Origin: Epiperipatus broadwayi
Lineage: Eukaryota; Onychophora; Udeonychophora; Euonychophora; Peripatidae
Assembly (NCBI GenBank): GCA_028023455.1
Contig: JAQFVV010006453.1
Span: 246,001-310,000 of the forward strand
DNA length: 64,000 nucleotides
Direction of reading: 5' to 3'
Both the position numbers and the translations under genes were made by a program. The notes beneath the pieces were generated by a model. That model had not been told where the DNA came from, did not search any database, and saw only the letters and a list, made by a program, of their open reading frames with translations. Below are positions 25,580 through 36,647 of the stretch, piece after piece. How positions within the stretch are numbered: position 1 is the stretch's first letter; the number at the start of each line of letters is the position of its first letter.

Positions 25580-25740
25580 ATTTTGGTTTTTCAAGAATCA
25601 GTCATTATTATTCTATAGGCAGGATAGGTATAAAATCATCAAAACATCCTGTGATCATCATTTCATATGCTACACAGGCTGTTAATAACAATAGAAAACT
25701 CTCCATATAGTAATGGTGATCACTTAACATTTTAATAGTT

Positions 25741-28070
25741 TTGTGTTTATTATTTTAGCTCTATTACAGAGATGAATGTTGTGTTTCCTCATTATCTTTT
25801 ATAATATCTAGTCTGACAATTGAAAGCAATTACCATCTTCACCTTATCAAAATTGTTGAGTTGTTTTTAGAATTATTAATGGCTTTATATAATCGTAGGA
25901 GACATTAGAAACATAAATCTTTATTTTATTATAATGTTCATCTATGTTGATCATTTTGACCCACCATTCTTTGATAGACAATGGATCCTTTTTTGTATAA
26001 ATTTGTAATTTTTTATTTATCTATCAAGCTTGTTTATTAACACCTAACTCTGACCAAATTCTTTATGCATTTAACAATACATATTTTCTTAATAGCTTTG
26101 AATTTCCAAAAATAATTTCTGAATAAGAAAATGGTTAATTTCACCATTGCTTAGTGATGGATGCATGATAACCTCTTTAAATACTCATTGGATTTATGCA
26201 TATCTAGAAACCAATAGCTATGTTATAGCTTTGTAATCTTATCTTTTATCTATTTGATTTTAGGGATTTATTAAAATTATTAAACAGTTTTGAATAAGCA
26301 TAAAAAAGCATGTATGAACATATCTAGTATATATGATGCTACCATTTATATTTAAACTAGATTGAAGCACTTCTGTTTCAACTGAGGTAATTATTGAACA
26401 ACGAATGACATTCTCAATTAATAATCTCATGGGCCAGATTGTAATTATTGCAAAGGTATGCCCATTAAATGTGATACTTAAACAATTACTTATCCAATGT
26501 AAAATAACTATAATGAATTGCTCTCTTTAACATTCATAATACTATTTCAAAAAGTCCTGAATAAGATTGAGGGATAAACTTTTATTTTATTTGCTGTAGT
26601 AATGTTTCTGTTTGCAAAAATCATTGTCTGATACAGATATTTAGATGATTTCTTTATGCAAGACAGGTTATTAAATTCGAGAATGATGTCACTAGGTGAT
26701 CAGCATCTAGAATTATGCAAATTAAAAGTGCTATTGTTTAGTATTTTATTATGTATGCATGGTTCATATTTAACATGTTTACTAAGAACAGTTGAAATTA
26801 CTATTAGTTTTGATTGATAATGATCTAATATAAGATAGTAGATTTAATTTAGTAAAAATTAGCCCTAAGAGTTTAATATTATGTCCTATAACTATTGCAC
26901 ACTAAAACTAAAATATCATTGGTTAATATTGTATTACACACATACAAATATATTACTATCAAATATGCATATATGGACATTTACAAATTAATATTTCTAA
27001 ACAGAAAACAATCAATGCTTTACACCTGCTCTGTCCTATCATATTCAATCAATTCAAAGCATAATATAGTGTCTCTTAGTTTATGGCATTAATTCTAACA
27101 TTTCTTAATATTAACATGCTGTAAATGTTAAAATAGTGTGAGTGTTAAAATACATAATAAAGGAAACAAAAGAGAATAATATAAAAGTCTTTATGCTCTT
27201 ATATATTCCAAGTTACTTAATATTGGCCTATATATTTGAATTTAGGTATAAAAGATAAGATGGTCACTCATCTTTTCTAAGACTCTATCTTATGCCTTAG
27301 TTCAAGAGTTTTCTAAATTTTTACAAAAACAATATTGACTGAATATTACAGTATAGTGTATATGTGAAGAGTTGATTGACTTCTATTTAGAATTATAGTT
27401 TAAAACTGCACTAGTAAATTTCTTTATTACATTAAACTAATAATATTTCATGAATGTTATGAAATTGTTAAAAATAAGATTATGTCTTTATCTTCTTAAG
27501 ATTCAATTATAATTTTAAAATGATCTACGTTGCATTTGAATTGGACTAGTATATAATTTTCAGTCTTTATTTCCAGGAAAATCAGTAAAAGTAAGTATAT
27601 AACTATTGAAAGCTTTAAAAATAGTTAGTCCATCCTATTCTTTATTGTTTATTGATATATGACTTATTTGTAAGTTCTGTTTAAATTCCATATGCATGTT
27701 AAACTATGTGTATTTGATATTTACATATTAATGTTATAGGGTTGCTAAAAATATGACTTTGTCTTTACTTTCTATAGGTTCAATTATAATTTCAGAATGA
27801 TTTATGCCATAATGAAATCATGCTAATATAAATAATTTTGATTCTTAATTTCTAGAAAAATCAGTAAATGGTAGCTTATAATTATTTAAAGGTTAAAAAT
27901 AAAAGGTTTATTTAATTCTTTATCATTTACTGATTTATGAGTATTATTAAACAATGGCTTATTGGGGAGTCTTTATTTTCATTTTTTTTGTTTTTATCAA
28001 TGCATTTTTCATCTTAGCTCTATCAGATTGCAACTGTCCATCAGCATATAATTAATTGTTGACACACACA
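25741..28070. other. No gene recognised; contains a diverged direct duplication
   Basis: AT-rich with only short frames. The one structure seen is the direct repeat 27455-27680 / 27737-27960, annotated separately. Confidence 0.45.
27455..27960. repeat. Diverged direct repeat, two units about 285 bp apart
   Basis: The units at about 27455-27680 and 27737-27960 share ATGAAATTG/GGGTTGC..AAAAATA, ATTATGTCTTTA..TTC, TTCAATTATAATTT, AAAAATCAGTAAA and TTCTTTAT.GTTTA.TGA blocks in the same order. The spacing suggests an old tandem duplication. No family recognised. Confidence 0.6.
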
Positions 28071-28074
28071 TCAC

Positions 28075-28094
28075 ACATATATATATATATATAT
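28075..28094. repeat. (TA)n microsatellite
   Basis: Perfect TA tract next to a short CACACA run (28060-28076). Confidence 0.9.
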
Positions 28095-28739
28095 GTGATA
28101 ATTTATTTTATTAATTCTTTTTACTCCTGCATATAATCTTCCATTGTTTTAAATTACAATTATTACTTTAAAGACATTTTAAACATATGATTGGAGACAA
28201 TGGAAAGAATAAGCTAATATAATGTGCATTTTAATTCAACCAGTTGTATTCAACAGGTCAAACATAAGTTCTCATATGTCATACACTGTTGCTCATATTA
28301 ATTACACGTTTGCCATGCAAATTTATTTTACAAATGGTATAAAACTCTTATTAACAATTACTAAGTTTTCACTTTTTCTGATTATTAAAATATCTATTAA
28401 TTATTTTCTATTAAAACAGAAATTATTACATGTGAACATCTGACTAAGGAGGTTTGGTTGTTCTGGAATATATATTATAAACTATCATAATGTTTTTTGA
28501 TAAATACAAGTATATATTTAAAATGTGAACACATTAGTTATAGTTTCTACAAATATACAGTGTCCATGATAAAGTTGACTGGGGACTGGTTCTCTCTCCA
28601 AGCTTCCTGCAGTGACTTCTTCAAGTTAATATATGTTTCATGTGGAAACATGGTTTAGCTACTCACTAGACAATTTTTTAAGATTCTTGCATGTTTGGAT
28701 CATTAATTACAATATAAAAGGTGATAGTGTGTTTCATGC

Positions 28740-29110
28740 CTTAATCACAATGGAATAATGTACTAACATGGACTTTTGTTTAAATTGGGAATCTGTTATG
28801 GAAATGTTTGAAATGATTCATGCTGTATATGGCAGTAAAACTATAAGTCATAATAATGTTTTAAAATGGTTTTCAAGATTTTATGATGGTAGAAGGTACT
28901 TTTGAGATGATTCACAAAGATATGAAACACATCATTATCCAATGCAGGGTGTCATTACACATTATAAGGCAAATGGCTAAATTATGTCATTATCTAACAC
29001 ATGAATTGATTCAGAGATGGTTTTGCATGCAGCTTAGAAAGAGAATTGTTTATCTTTTCCCTGAAACAAGCCATGTAAAATCACGCATGGTAATGAAAAG
29101 AAAAAAACAA
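28740..29110 (+). pseudogene. mariner-family transposase fragment (N-terminal HTH region)
   Basis: One reading frame gives EMFEMIHAVYGSKTISHNN, then VLKWFSRFYDGRRYF, a stop (TGA 28903-28905), then DDSQRYETH. The order YG...S...V..WF.RF..GR....DD matches the second helix-turn-helix of mariner/SETMAR-type transposases. In-frame stops continue downstream, and the catalytic DDD region was not found before sequence matching a LINE tail starts at 29146. Terminal inverted repeats were not identified. It is a clear but short relic. Confidence 0.75.
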
Positions 29111-29145
29111 TATAGTTATTAATAAAATTTTTATGTATGTATGTC

Positions 29146-29325
29146 ATCATCATCATTTTCAACCATTATCAATCTACTGCAGGATGAAGGTCTCTCCAAG
29201 TTCAATCCATCTTCTCTGATCTCCAGCCTCTCTTCTTCACATCAATCTCACACACTTCCTTATATCAGTCACCCATCTCACATGTGGTCGGTCTATTTCT
29301 AGGTCTTTTGCAATCTTTAATAAAT
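29146..29325 (-). mobile_element. RTE-like LINE, extreme 3' fragment
   Basis: The plus strand reads (CATCAT)n, then ACCATTATCAATCTACTGCA and GGATGAAGGTCTCTCCAAG, the complement of the 3' end and simple-repeat tail of the LINE at 47255-49200. It continues through CATCTCACATGTGGTC and stops near 29325, a roughly 180-bp 5'-truncated copy. Confidence 0.85.
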
Positions 29326-29508
29326 TTAAAATCTTTATATAAAATTAAAAAATAATCTTATAAAGAAAGTTCAATAATCATTTACATATTTAATAAAAAG
29401 AAATGTTGAAAAATAAGTGTTTTCTAAAAGCCTGACATTTGTAAGCTAAATATATGCAGCTATATATGTTATTTGAAAAGTATGGCAAAAAAACAACGGA
29501 TTGGTTAA

Positions 29509-30254
29509 CCCTTAAACCGCTAATTATATTATTGGTTGTATGAGGTAAAAATCAAATCTTTTAATTGGCCAACTCACAAACTGAAGACAAAGCCTATTGT
29601 TAAAACATATTCGCCTATAATATTAAATTCAACTCAGATACGTTTATAAAAAGTATATTACTAATTTTTCAGGTTATGAAGAGAATGAAAGTTCTTTCAA
29701 AAATAAATTGCTATTTATTTATTCTAAAATATTCAATTTCGGCAACATAAAAGCTATAATATAAACAAAAAGGTCGACTTTTACGTTATAGAAAAGTAAA
29801 TATTTCTTTTTACTAAATCTTAAATATTTTTACTAAAATCTTCAATATTTTTCGAAAATAATTTTGTTTTTTTAGTATTCTCTCTGAAAATAATTTTAAT
29901 TTCTCAAAATATTCTTTTATAATAATTTAAATCATATTCGAAATGAAAATCTCAGCATTTTTCTTTATTTTCTTTGATCAGGCGGTTTCTTTGTTATTTC
30001 CAGCCAATCAGAATGTCTTTTTCAGCTGAGAGCATGCTAAGAACCAATCACAAGTAATGTTATTTCTTTGTTTAGGTTTAAATGCATTTTTTTTTTATTT
30101 TTTACTTGTAAAATAATTCGGAAGAGGGCACCATCTTACAGAACTTTTAAAAACCTATTCAATACCTGTCTAACGAATATTTTAGCATAAGAACTGGCAG
30201 AGTTAGAGTGACGTCAGATGTAGACGAGGAGCTTCGTAAGAGGCGGGAAAAGGG
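29509..30254. mobile_element. TTAA-flanked MITE, copy 2
   Basis: TTAA at 29505-29508 and 30255-30258 flank CCCTTAAACCGC and the complement of CCCTTTTCCCGCC, imperfect terminal inverted repeats. It is 746 bp. The inner block 30080-30150 (TTTTACTTGTAAAATAATTC, GAGGGCACCATCTTACAGAA) is the inverse of 24885-24935 in copy 1, and lengths agree within 12 bp. No coding frame; a non-autonomous member of a TTAA-targeting family. Confidence 0.8.
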
Positions 30255-30259
30255 TTAAA

Positions 30260-30985
30260 ATGCATATTAGAAGACATTTACATATTTTTTGTCCACTGTA
30301 AATAACTATAAACATTAATGTAGGATAGTTGTAGTTTTTTGTTTTTTGATAATTTAAACATACGTTTGTTAAAGTTATTTTAAATATATATATATAGGTA
30401 TAAACAATTTTGAACAGACTTACAATTTAATTTATTTAAAAACATTATAAATATGAAGATAGCAATAAAAATAATTAAAAAAAAGAACGCAGTAATGCTC
30501 TTATGGTAAACTGAGAGAGAGAGAGAGACCTTAGATAAGAAAGCAGTTCTCGTCTGATAACTAATTTATATTGAAAACAAACTTGTGTTATAAAAGAATT
30601 TTACATTTTTTACCTTTTTCATATAAAAATAATAATAGTAGTTAAAGTTTTGCTTTTATTTGTAGAGTAAATTTAAAAATAAAAATAAAAGTTTGTAAAA
30701 ATATACAAGATTGGTAAATATTTTGCAACAAAAATGACTGAATATATGATTGTGCTTGATCATAAATGAATATCACGGTCATGCGATTCCAGGAAAAATG
30801 CATAGTTTTGGTGACTAATTTGTTTTTTCAAAAATTTGAATTATTATGTAGTTATAAAATATTGTATTGATTGTTATTATTGTATTTATATCTTAACCAA
30901 ACATCTGTAACAATTTTTAAAATACATTATTTGGTATATATATATATTATTAAAGTTGCTAACAATATTTATTCTGACGTTGTCT
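30260..30985. other. No gene recognised
   Basis: AT-rich sequence with a short (GA)n tract at 30512-30528 and a TA tract near 30936-30949. Nothing else assignable. Confidence 0.4.
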
Positions 30986-30989
30986 TTCC

Positions 30990-31340
30990 TATTGCATTGC
31001 CAAATCCATTTAATATTAATATCATCTATGTCCTTTATTACTTTTACGATACCTTTTTTACAACCTGACAGTTTCGATTGCTCAGCAATCTTCTTCAGAA
31101 CTTCTACTTATATCTCCAAATCTTAACTGCTAAATTCAAACGTTTAAATTTTATAGTTATACTTCAGCTGTAAAATGTAAAAGTTTGAATTTAGCAATTA
31201 AGATTTGGAGATATATGTAGAAGTTGTTAAAAAGATTGGTGGGGCAATCTAAACTGTCAAGTTGTAAAAAAAGCATTACAAAAGTAATAAAGAATATAGA
31301 TGATATTAATATTTATTCTGATGATTCTATTATCATTCAT
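30990..31340. repeat. PLE-like palindrome (family P) with ribozyme-like motif in both arms
   Basis: The left arm (about 30995-31160) and right arm (about 31165-31335) mirror each other: ATTAATATCATCTATGTCC, TTATTACTTTT, TTTTTTACAACCTGACAGTT and TATATCTCCAAATCTTAA blocks all reappear complemented. A diverged single arm of the same family is at 37785-37905. The GAA-GAAG plus GAAAC pattern between the blocks is typical of PLE terminal regions in animals. Confidence 0.75.
31065..31105 (-). ncRNA. Hammerhead-like motif, family P left arm
   Basis: Minus strand: CTGAAGA (31092-31098), one extra A, a 6-bp hairpin GATTGC-TGA-GCAATC, GAAA (31072-31075), then CTGTC. This has both conserved hammerhead boxes and a perfect stem II, but an extra A lies between the CTGANGA box and stem II, and stem I is only one or two base pairs. 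The right arm counterpart (31218-31260) has lost both boxes (GTTAAAA and TAAA). Cleavage activity is uncertain. Confidence 0.5.
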
Positions 31341-31765
31341 CTAGTTAATAAACTATTGTTCTTTTATTATAAAGACAGTATCTTAAATTTAAATATTTAA
31401 AATCAGTTTTGTATGTAAAAAAAAATAAATTCAATTTTTTTTGGCAGTCAACATATTAAATAATACTTGTAAATGAGTGTTTTCTCGGAATCTATAAAAA
31501 AAATAAAATGCTATGTTATAATCCTTGAGCTAAATAAGTTGAAATTTTAACAACTTTTAATTCTGCAAAATAAAAATTTAAATTTCCATTGTCCCTGTAT
31601 ATTTATAATGTAGCACATAATATATTGAAAATCTTTTTAATGACGTCTCATATGTATACGTGGGATAAAAAGTAGCCGATTTACAGTGACGTCAAATCTT
31701 CTCGTTTTTTTACGAGTCAGGCAGTTGAAGGATTATCAAGTTATTGCCACAAAATGCAATCAAAG

Positions 31766-31960
31766 TTTAATTCTATGATTAATTTCGTGTATCATATTTC
31801 ATGCGTATTAATAATCTAAAAAATATATTTGAAGTTGTTAACTTTTGCTAAGTCATTGTTATCGATCTTTATTTTCTTTTGAAAAAATCCATTGAACATT
31901 AATTTAGTTTTGTTTAAAGCTTTTATCTTTATTCATGCTTTCTTGCTTTTATCTGATCAC
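31766..31960 (-). pseudogene. RTE-like reverse transcriptase fragment, heavily decayed
   Basis: The plus strand aligns with 47767-47960 (shared AGTTTAATTCTATGA, TTAATAATCT, GTTGTTAACTT, ATCTTTATTTTC, TTTAGT.TTTT blocks), the part of the LINE just downstream of the catalytic FTDD block. No open frame survives. Confidence 0.65.
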
Positions 31961-32099
31961 TATTACATCATTCCCTGAAGGTCTAAAGCACATTTTGCCA
32001 CCAGTCCTATCTTCTGCCAAAACTTTATTAATATTCTAAAACGTATTCTTTATCTACATCAAAATATGATTTTTTTTCAACAGTACAGGCTTTTTTATA

Positions 32100-32290
32100 C
32101 CTGCACTTATATATGTAATATATAGGGGGTTTGAACTCAAACTTTCACATGACACTCAACCATCCATGCTATCTCATACCGCGGATACACTTCATCAGAC
32201 ACATGTCAAAAAGATAAATAATCACCAATACACGTATTTCGTGCTAAACCAGCACTCGTCTGTTGGTCCAGATTATCAAAATAGTATATA
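32100..32290 (-). repeat. SINE family T, good copy
   Basis: Minus strand: GGTCCAACAGACGAGTGCTG-type lead, GTTTAGCACGAAATACGTGT, an A box region (TGATGAAGTGTATCCG) and a B box (GAGTTCAAACCCCC), then CTATATATTACATATATAAG and CAGGTATAAAAAAGCCTGT. The last block also occurs at the centre and right end of the 20535-21572 palindrome, linking SINE-T to that element. Confidence 0.7.
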
Positions 32291-32699
32291 CTGCACATTA
32301 AAATCTATTAACATCTTTAAATATATGCATGAAATATGTTACGCGAAATTAATCATAGAATTAAACTTAGATTGATTGCATTTTGTAGCAATAACTTGAC
32401 ATTAAAAGAAAATGTGTTTAAAAAAATTTTCAATAGATCATGTGACCTATATTATAAATATACAGGGCCAATGGAAATTTAAATTTTTATTTTGCAGAAT
32501 TAAAAACTGCTAAAAAAATTTTGACGCAAATTATTTAGCTCAAGGATTATAACATAACTTTTTTTTTTTTTTATAGATTCCGAGAAAAAAAATCATTTAT
32601 CAGTATTATTTAATATGTTGACTGATAAAGAATTTTGAAATAATTTTTTTTAAGATATAATACTGATTTTAAATGTTTAAATATAATTAAAACTGTATT

Positions 32700-35230
32700 C
32701 ACAATAAAAAATGAAAAACAATCTATATATAGCCCAATACAAGACAAAAGATTTCCAAAACTTCCTCTTAGAGGACAATGAAAAAGAAAGCAGCATTCAA
32801 TAAGGTTGCCGATTATTAAGTAGTAAAAAAATAGCTTTTCTTCTTTGTTTTACCGGCCTTATAACAACAACTAGATACCCATTTACTGACCAACATTAGG
32901 TGATTAATTGGGTTGGATATGAGCTAGTTATTTTAAAAAATCTTAAGTTTACTTAGTTCACGCTTGAATCCAAATCATGGAAATGGCATGTAAAGGTAAT
33001 ATCATTGTATCTTGAGATCCTTTCTAGAATATATATATATCTTTCCGTATTAAAAACAACAAAAACATAGCATTATTAAAGTGAGTGAAAAAATCCTTTG
33101 TAGATATCATTGTGTAACTAGAGATAATTAATTAACTTTCATCAAAGGCTATCTCACAACTTCTTACGTTTAAATTTTAATGTATTATTTTTCAAATTTC
33201 TTTCTATTTTAAAATTGCTTCATATTAAACCAAAGACAACTTTTGATAATTTATTGATGCAAAAATCTAAAAGGTTTTGAAAGTAATAATAACAAATAGG
33301 ATTATGTTTCTTTATTATTATTATTTTTTGTATTTTTAACTGAACATTAATCTATTTCACCTTCTTTTGTTTATCTGTTTATATTTTTAATTAACGCTAC
33401 AAATATGCGTATAAACATATGAATAGTATTTATAAGATTCTAGAGTAACATTCTTGATATTAAAAAAAGTATAAAACAATCGAATGATTTATTGCTTGGG
33501 TGTTCATTAAAATGTTGAGCATCTGAAGTGACAAACTAAGTCATGATCCATAAACCTTGAGCTATAGCATCTACCATTTTATTATTGCATTAAATCATGC
33601 AAGGTAATATTTTTAATTATAATAGAAAGGATGAAAAGTTTTGAAAGTTTTTAGATAATGTCTTTAGTGCAATCTTTTCTGTTTTTGTCTTTGACACCTC
33701 ATCCTCTTTTTATTTGTTTTTCTATTACTTCTCTGTTTTTTATTTATTTATGATATTATAATTCCAGTTAGTAAACTTATTATACTAATAATCGTCTTTC
33801 TACTTTAATTAAATTGGTTAGCAAATGGGTATCCGAGGATAAAATAAAAATGGAAAACTGCTGAAATATATTCTATCTAGAATTGTTACAAATCTCTCAT
33901 GTCATTGGTCATCTCGCTACACTAATTGTAATGATGATATTAGTATTTGTGCTTCTTAAATTATATCAGAACCATTATGACTTTAATCTTCTTCTTCTTT
34001 TTTTTTTTACAAACTCAAGTTTAACTTTTAAATCTTTATCTTTTTATTTGTGGATTTATAATGGTCACATTCATTTATTAATGATGATGATGACTAATTA
34101 TTTTTTATTTCTAAGTAAGGCTGCATTAGCGAGTGTCTATATTCCATTATTGATGAAGGCTTCAAAGCCAATGGAAGATCAGTTGCATTCCATGCATGGG
34201 TTTGAATCTGTTGGGTAAGACTTGGAAATTTTTTTTCCAGATTCCAAATAGCTTCCATTTTTTTCTTAGGTAGCTGTACCAAAATCATTCCAATTACCGA
34301 TCTGAAAATAATCAATAAATTTGAGTATTTCGTGTTAAAATAAGAATGGGACACTATGAAAATCCACACTATGTAGCATTTGGTAAGTCTGAGAAATAAT
34401 ATATTCTTTTTTCAAAGTACTGTTAGAAAGAGCTTTTACACGTCTGCCTACTATTTGAAGGCTGTTTGGGTATTTTATGGTAATTTTGAGCATGATTTTT
34501 GTGGTAGAGGCATACTTCATGCACATTATAATGATTACTTCATACATTTTCTAAAATAATGTAATGTTGTTTGTTTAATATGGGGGAGGGAAAAATAAAT
34601 TGAAAGCTACAACTAGGTATGGTCTTGAAGTATTTCAGGAAAAAAAAAGTCTGCTGAAGTTAAAAGATAGCATTGCAAAATGTCAAATAAGCAGAATAGC
34701 GTTGTATGTGGCTATTTGTATTTACCTTTTTTTATTTGAAATTGCAACAGTATTACTCATTTGTGATTGGTTGTTGATATGATAATGATATTTCATTTGA
34801 TTGCATTAAGAGAAATCAAAATAACTCTTAAAAGTAAATTCTGAAATAGTACATCTAAGAAAACAAAATTATTATTCATTTTTAAATAAATAAAATTTTA
34901 AATCAATTGATTATTTTTTCTATCTTGAAAAAAATCTATCTGGAAAACACGTAAGAAATTGGATTAAAACAATTTAGTTTTTTTTCCAAAAATTTAGCAT
35001 GTTTCATGATAACATTTCATTCTTACCTAATTTAACTAAAGTAATTTATTTATTGCTTTATATTATAAAAAAATAATTATTTTGTTTATCATCGCTTACT
35101 ATTCCAACATTTTTCTTTCCACAGTAATTCTTTGTTTGCTTTGCGGTGCAATACAATATAATACAATTATTCACTACCACAATGCTTCCTTTTTTCCAGC
35201 TATTTTTTATGTTTACTAAAAAAGCTTTGT
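32700..35230. other. No gene recognised; overlapping short frames near 34.1-34.5 kb
   Basis: AT-rich. Two overlapping minus-strand frames (34094-34369, 91 codons; 34335-34547, 70 codons) have more balanced composition than most frames here (for example HAWNATDLPLALKPSS and GRRVKALSNSTLKKEYI). They could be two pieces of one decayed coding sequence split by a frameshift, but I recognise no family and there are no splice-site or repeat clues. Confidence 0.3.
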
Positions 35231-35234
35231 CAAA

Positions 35235-35440
35235 TAACTAAACATCACATGATTACGATTTCCTATGTTTACACAAACTATTAAAACAGAAGCAAACTCT
35301 CTTTTCAGCATTGCAAGCTAGAGTAATCAATAGAAGAGTAGGCACTAGATAAGAAATTTTATGCAAAAATCATGCATCAATTGATTACTATGACTTGCGC
35401 TTGATGGCACTACTGTACGACTTATTAAACAATTTACTAT
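35235..35440. repeat. Foldback family F, short copy next to the PLE
   Basis: AACATCACATGATTACGA, AAACTCTC and GCTAGAGTAATCAATAG on the left, then ATCAATTGATTACTATGAC and ATGGCACTACTG on the right, match the outer parts of copies at 45318-45499 and 57155-57635 and form a hairpin. The PLE begins just downstream, mirroring the 24-kb locus where a PLE derivative also lies in family F. Confidence 0.65.
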
Positions 35441-35624
35441 ATTGTGTTTTTCTGAAGGTTTGTGATGATGGTGTTCTAGTTGTATTTTTATATTGAACTA
35501 TTTTCATCATCTAATATACGTATTAAATGTTTTTAGAAAAAAATAACTATTTAAATATTCCAAATAAATTCAACTGTTAGTAATAGCACACCAAACAGGT
35601 TAGTATATTACACAACGTTTCAAG

Positions 35625-36344
35625 AGGTGCTACAAACTTTCTGGAAACACATCAACAATATATCCCCTTCAATTAAATTCACAATATAATCAGAACAAGA
35701 ACAAAAATTGGCATTCTTAGATGTTCTTGTGACAAGACTCCCTCATGACAAAATCAAAACTACAGTTTACTGAAAACCTACACATACAGGAAAATACATA
35801 GCCTATACATCCAACCACACCAGAAATACAAAACATGGAATTATACTATTACTATGAAACAGAGCAAAAGAAGTTTGTTCAGAAATCAGTGATTTGGAAA
35901 AAGAAAATATCTATATAAAACAAACTCTTATGAAAAATAGTTACCCATCAGCTGTTATTAATAAAACTTTAAATAGACAAAAAGACAAGAGAAAAGACAA
36001 TTATTGGTACTGTAGTGTACCCATACTTTCCAAAAATAACAGACAAATTAAGGAAAATCTGCAATCAGTATAATATCAGAACAGCTTTCCAGAACGATAC
36101 CATGCTATGAGAAATTCTAACATCTATAAAGCCTAAACATGAAATGATGAAAAGAAAAAACTGCATCTATGAAATACTATTTGAATGTGGAAGAACATAC
36201 ATTGGCGAAAACAGTCATCCCATTAAAAATCACTTGCAAAAACACAAACTGATTATTAGAAGAGAGAAAACAGATGTGTCTAAGGTAGCAGAACATGTAT
36301 GTGCCAATGAACATATGTTCAATTGGGAAAGCAAAAAATATTGA
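35625..36344 (+). pseudogene. PLE reverse transcriptase C-terminus plus GIY-YIG endonuclease
   Basis: One frame reads INNISPSIKFTI, then QKLAFLDVLVTRL, Y-stop-KPTHTGKYI, NHTRNTKHGI and stop-NRAKEVC. This order (FLDV...KPTHT...H..G....RA) is the conserved C-terminal block of PLE reverse transcriptases. In-frame stops include TGA at 35771-35773 and 35855-35857. After a frameshift the downstream frame gives YPYFPKITDKLRKIC and NIRTAFQND, the linker, then CIYEILFECGRTYIGE and VAEHVCANEHMFNWE, the GIY-YIG nuclease domain with its IY, YIGE and H/E-containing blocks (open 36144-36344). The catalytic RT palm is missing because the element is truncated where it joins the left inverted arm. In the intact family the nuclease nicks the target and RT primes from it. 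Confidence 0.9.
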
Positions 36345-36540
36345 ATAGAGAAGAAAAGGTACCAAGAAGAGAATTTAAAGAAGCTGCTCACATAACAATG
36401 GCAAAAAATCCCATAAGCCAACTCAGTGTGACTATACATAATGTATGGAAATGACTAATCAACTTTGCTCTTAGGAAGAAGTGGAGAAATCAGGAGGAAT
36501 TTCATAGATAAGTATATGAAATTACTACAGACTGTTGCCT

Positions 36541-36630
36541 TTGGCAGGATGGCTCAGTTGGTTATACCATTACCTTAAAATTCAAAAATCAAAAATCTAA
36601 GGACCCAGGTTCGAATCCCATGCTAGTACT
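36541..36630 (+). repeat. tRNA-like segment inside the PLE 3' region
   Basis: An A box (TGGCTCAGTTGG, 36550-36561) and a perfect B box (GGTTCGAATCC, 36609-36619) lie 47 bases apart, longer than in an ordinary tRNA, with a local duplication TCAAAAATC between them. It begins GGCAGGATGGCTCAG, tRNA-Leu-like. It lacks a complementary acceptor stem that I can see, so it is a tRNA-derived segment or SINE head, not a functional tRNA gene. It lies between the endonuclease and the ribozyme-like motif. Confidence 0.65.
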
Positions 36631-36647
36631 GTCACTGGTCAGGCCAG

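Larger units (their letters stand above)
24210..25740 (-). mobile_element. Foldback family F copy, interrupted by a nested PLE and TTAA element
   Basis: 24290-24595 aligns with 44220-44525 (shared GTAATCAATGGATGC, CTAGTGCCTACTCAT, ATCTTAGGATCTAATGCA, CTATACATTTTGG). The alignment resumes at 25589-25740 with 44540-44640 (ATAGGCAGGAT, CATCA....TGATCA). The 44-kb copy therefore works as an empty site for the 24597-25579 insertion. A degenerate hammerhead-like motif lies at 24366-24420 on the minus strand. Confidence 0.75.
31385..32690. repeat. 1.3-kb inverted repeat carrying LINE sequence in its arms
   Basis: The left arm (31385-31812) and right arm (about 32320-32690) are inverted copies: TTTAAAATCAG, CAACATATTAAATAATAC, TTTCTCGGAATCTATA, GTTATAATCCTTGAGCTAAA, CAAAATAAAAATTTAAATTT, CAAGTTATTG and AAAATGCAATCAA blocks. 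The innermost part of both arms (AGTTTAATTCTATGATTAAT) is sequence from the RTE-like reverse transcriptase, matching 47768-47790. The spacer holds further LINE sequence and a SINE-T copy, so the arms were made after or with a LINE insertion. Confidence 0.75.

Noticed and set aside
28560-28600. Left terminal inverted repeat of the mariner relic
   Set aside because: I found no complementary partner downstream before the LINE tail.
33883-34547. Possible gene at 33.9-34.5 kb
   Set aside because: Overlapping frames on both strands, no recognised domain, no splice or promoter context. Kept only as a note in the gap entry.
36541-36630. Functional tRNA-Leu gene
   Set aside because: Box A and B are present but the spacing is long and I see no matching acceptor stem; it lies inside a PLE.
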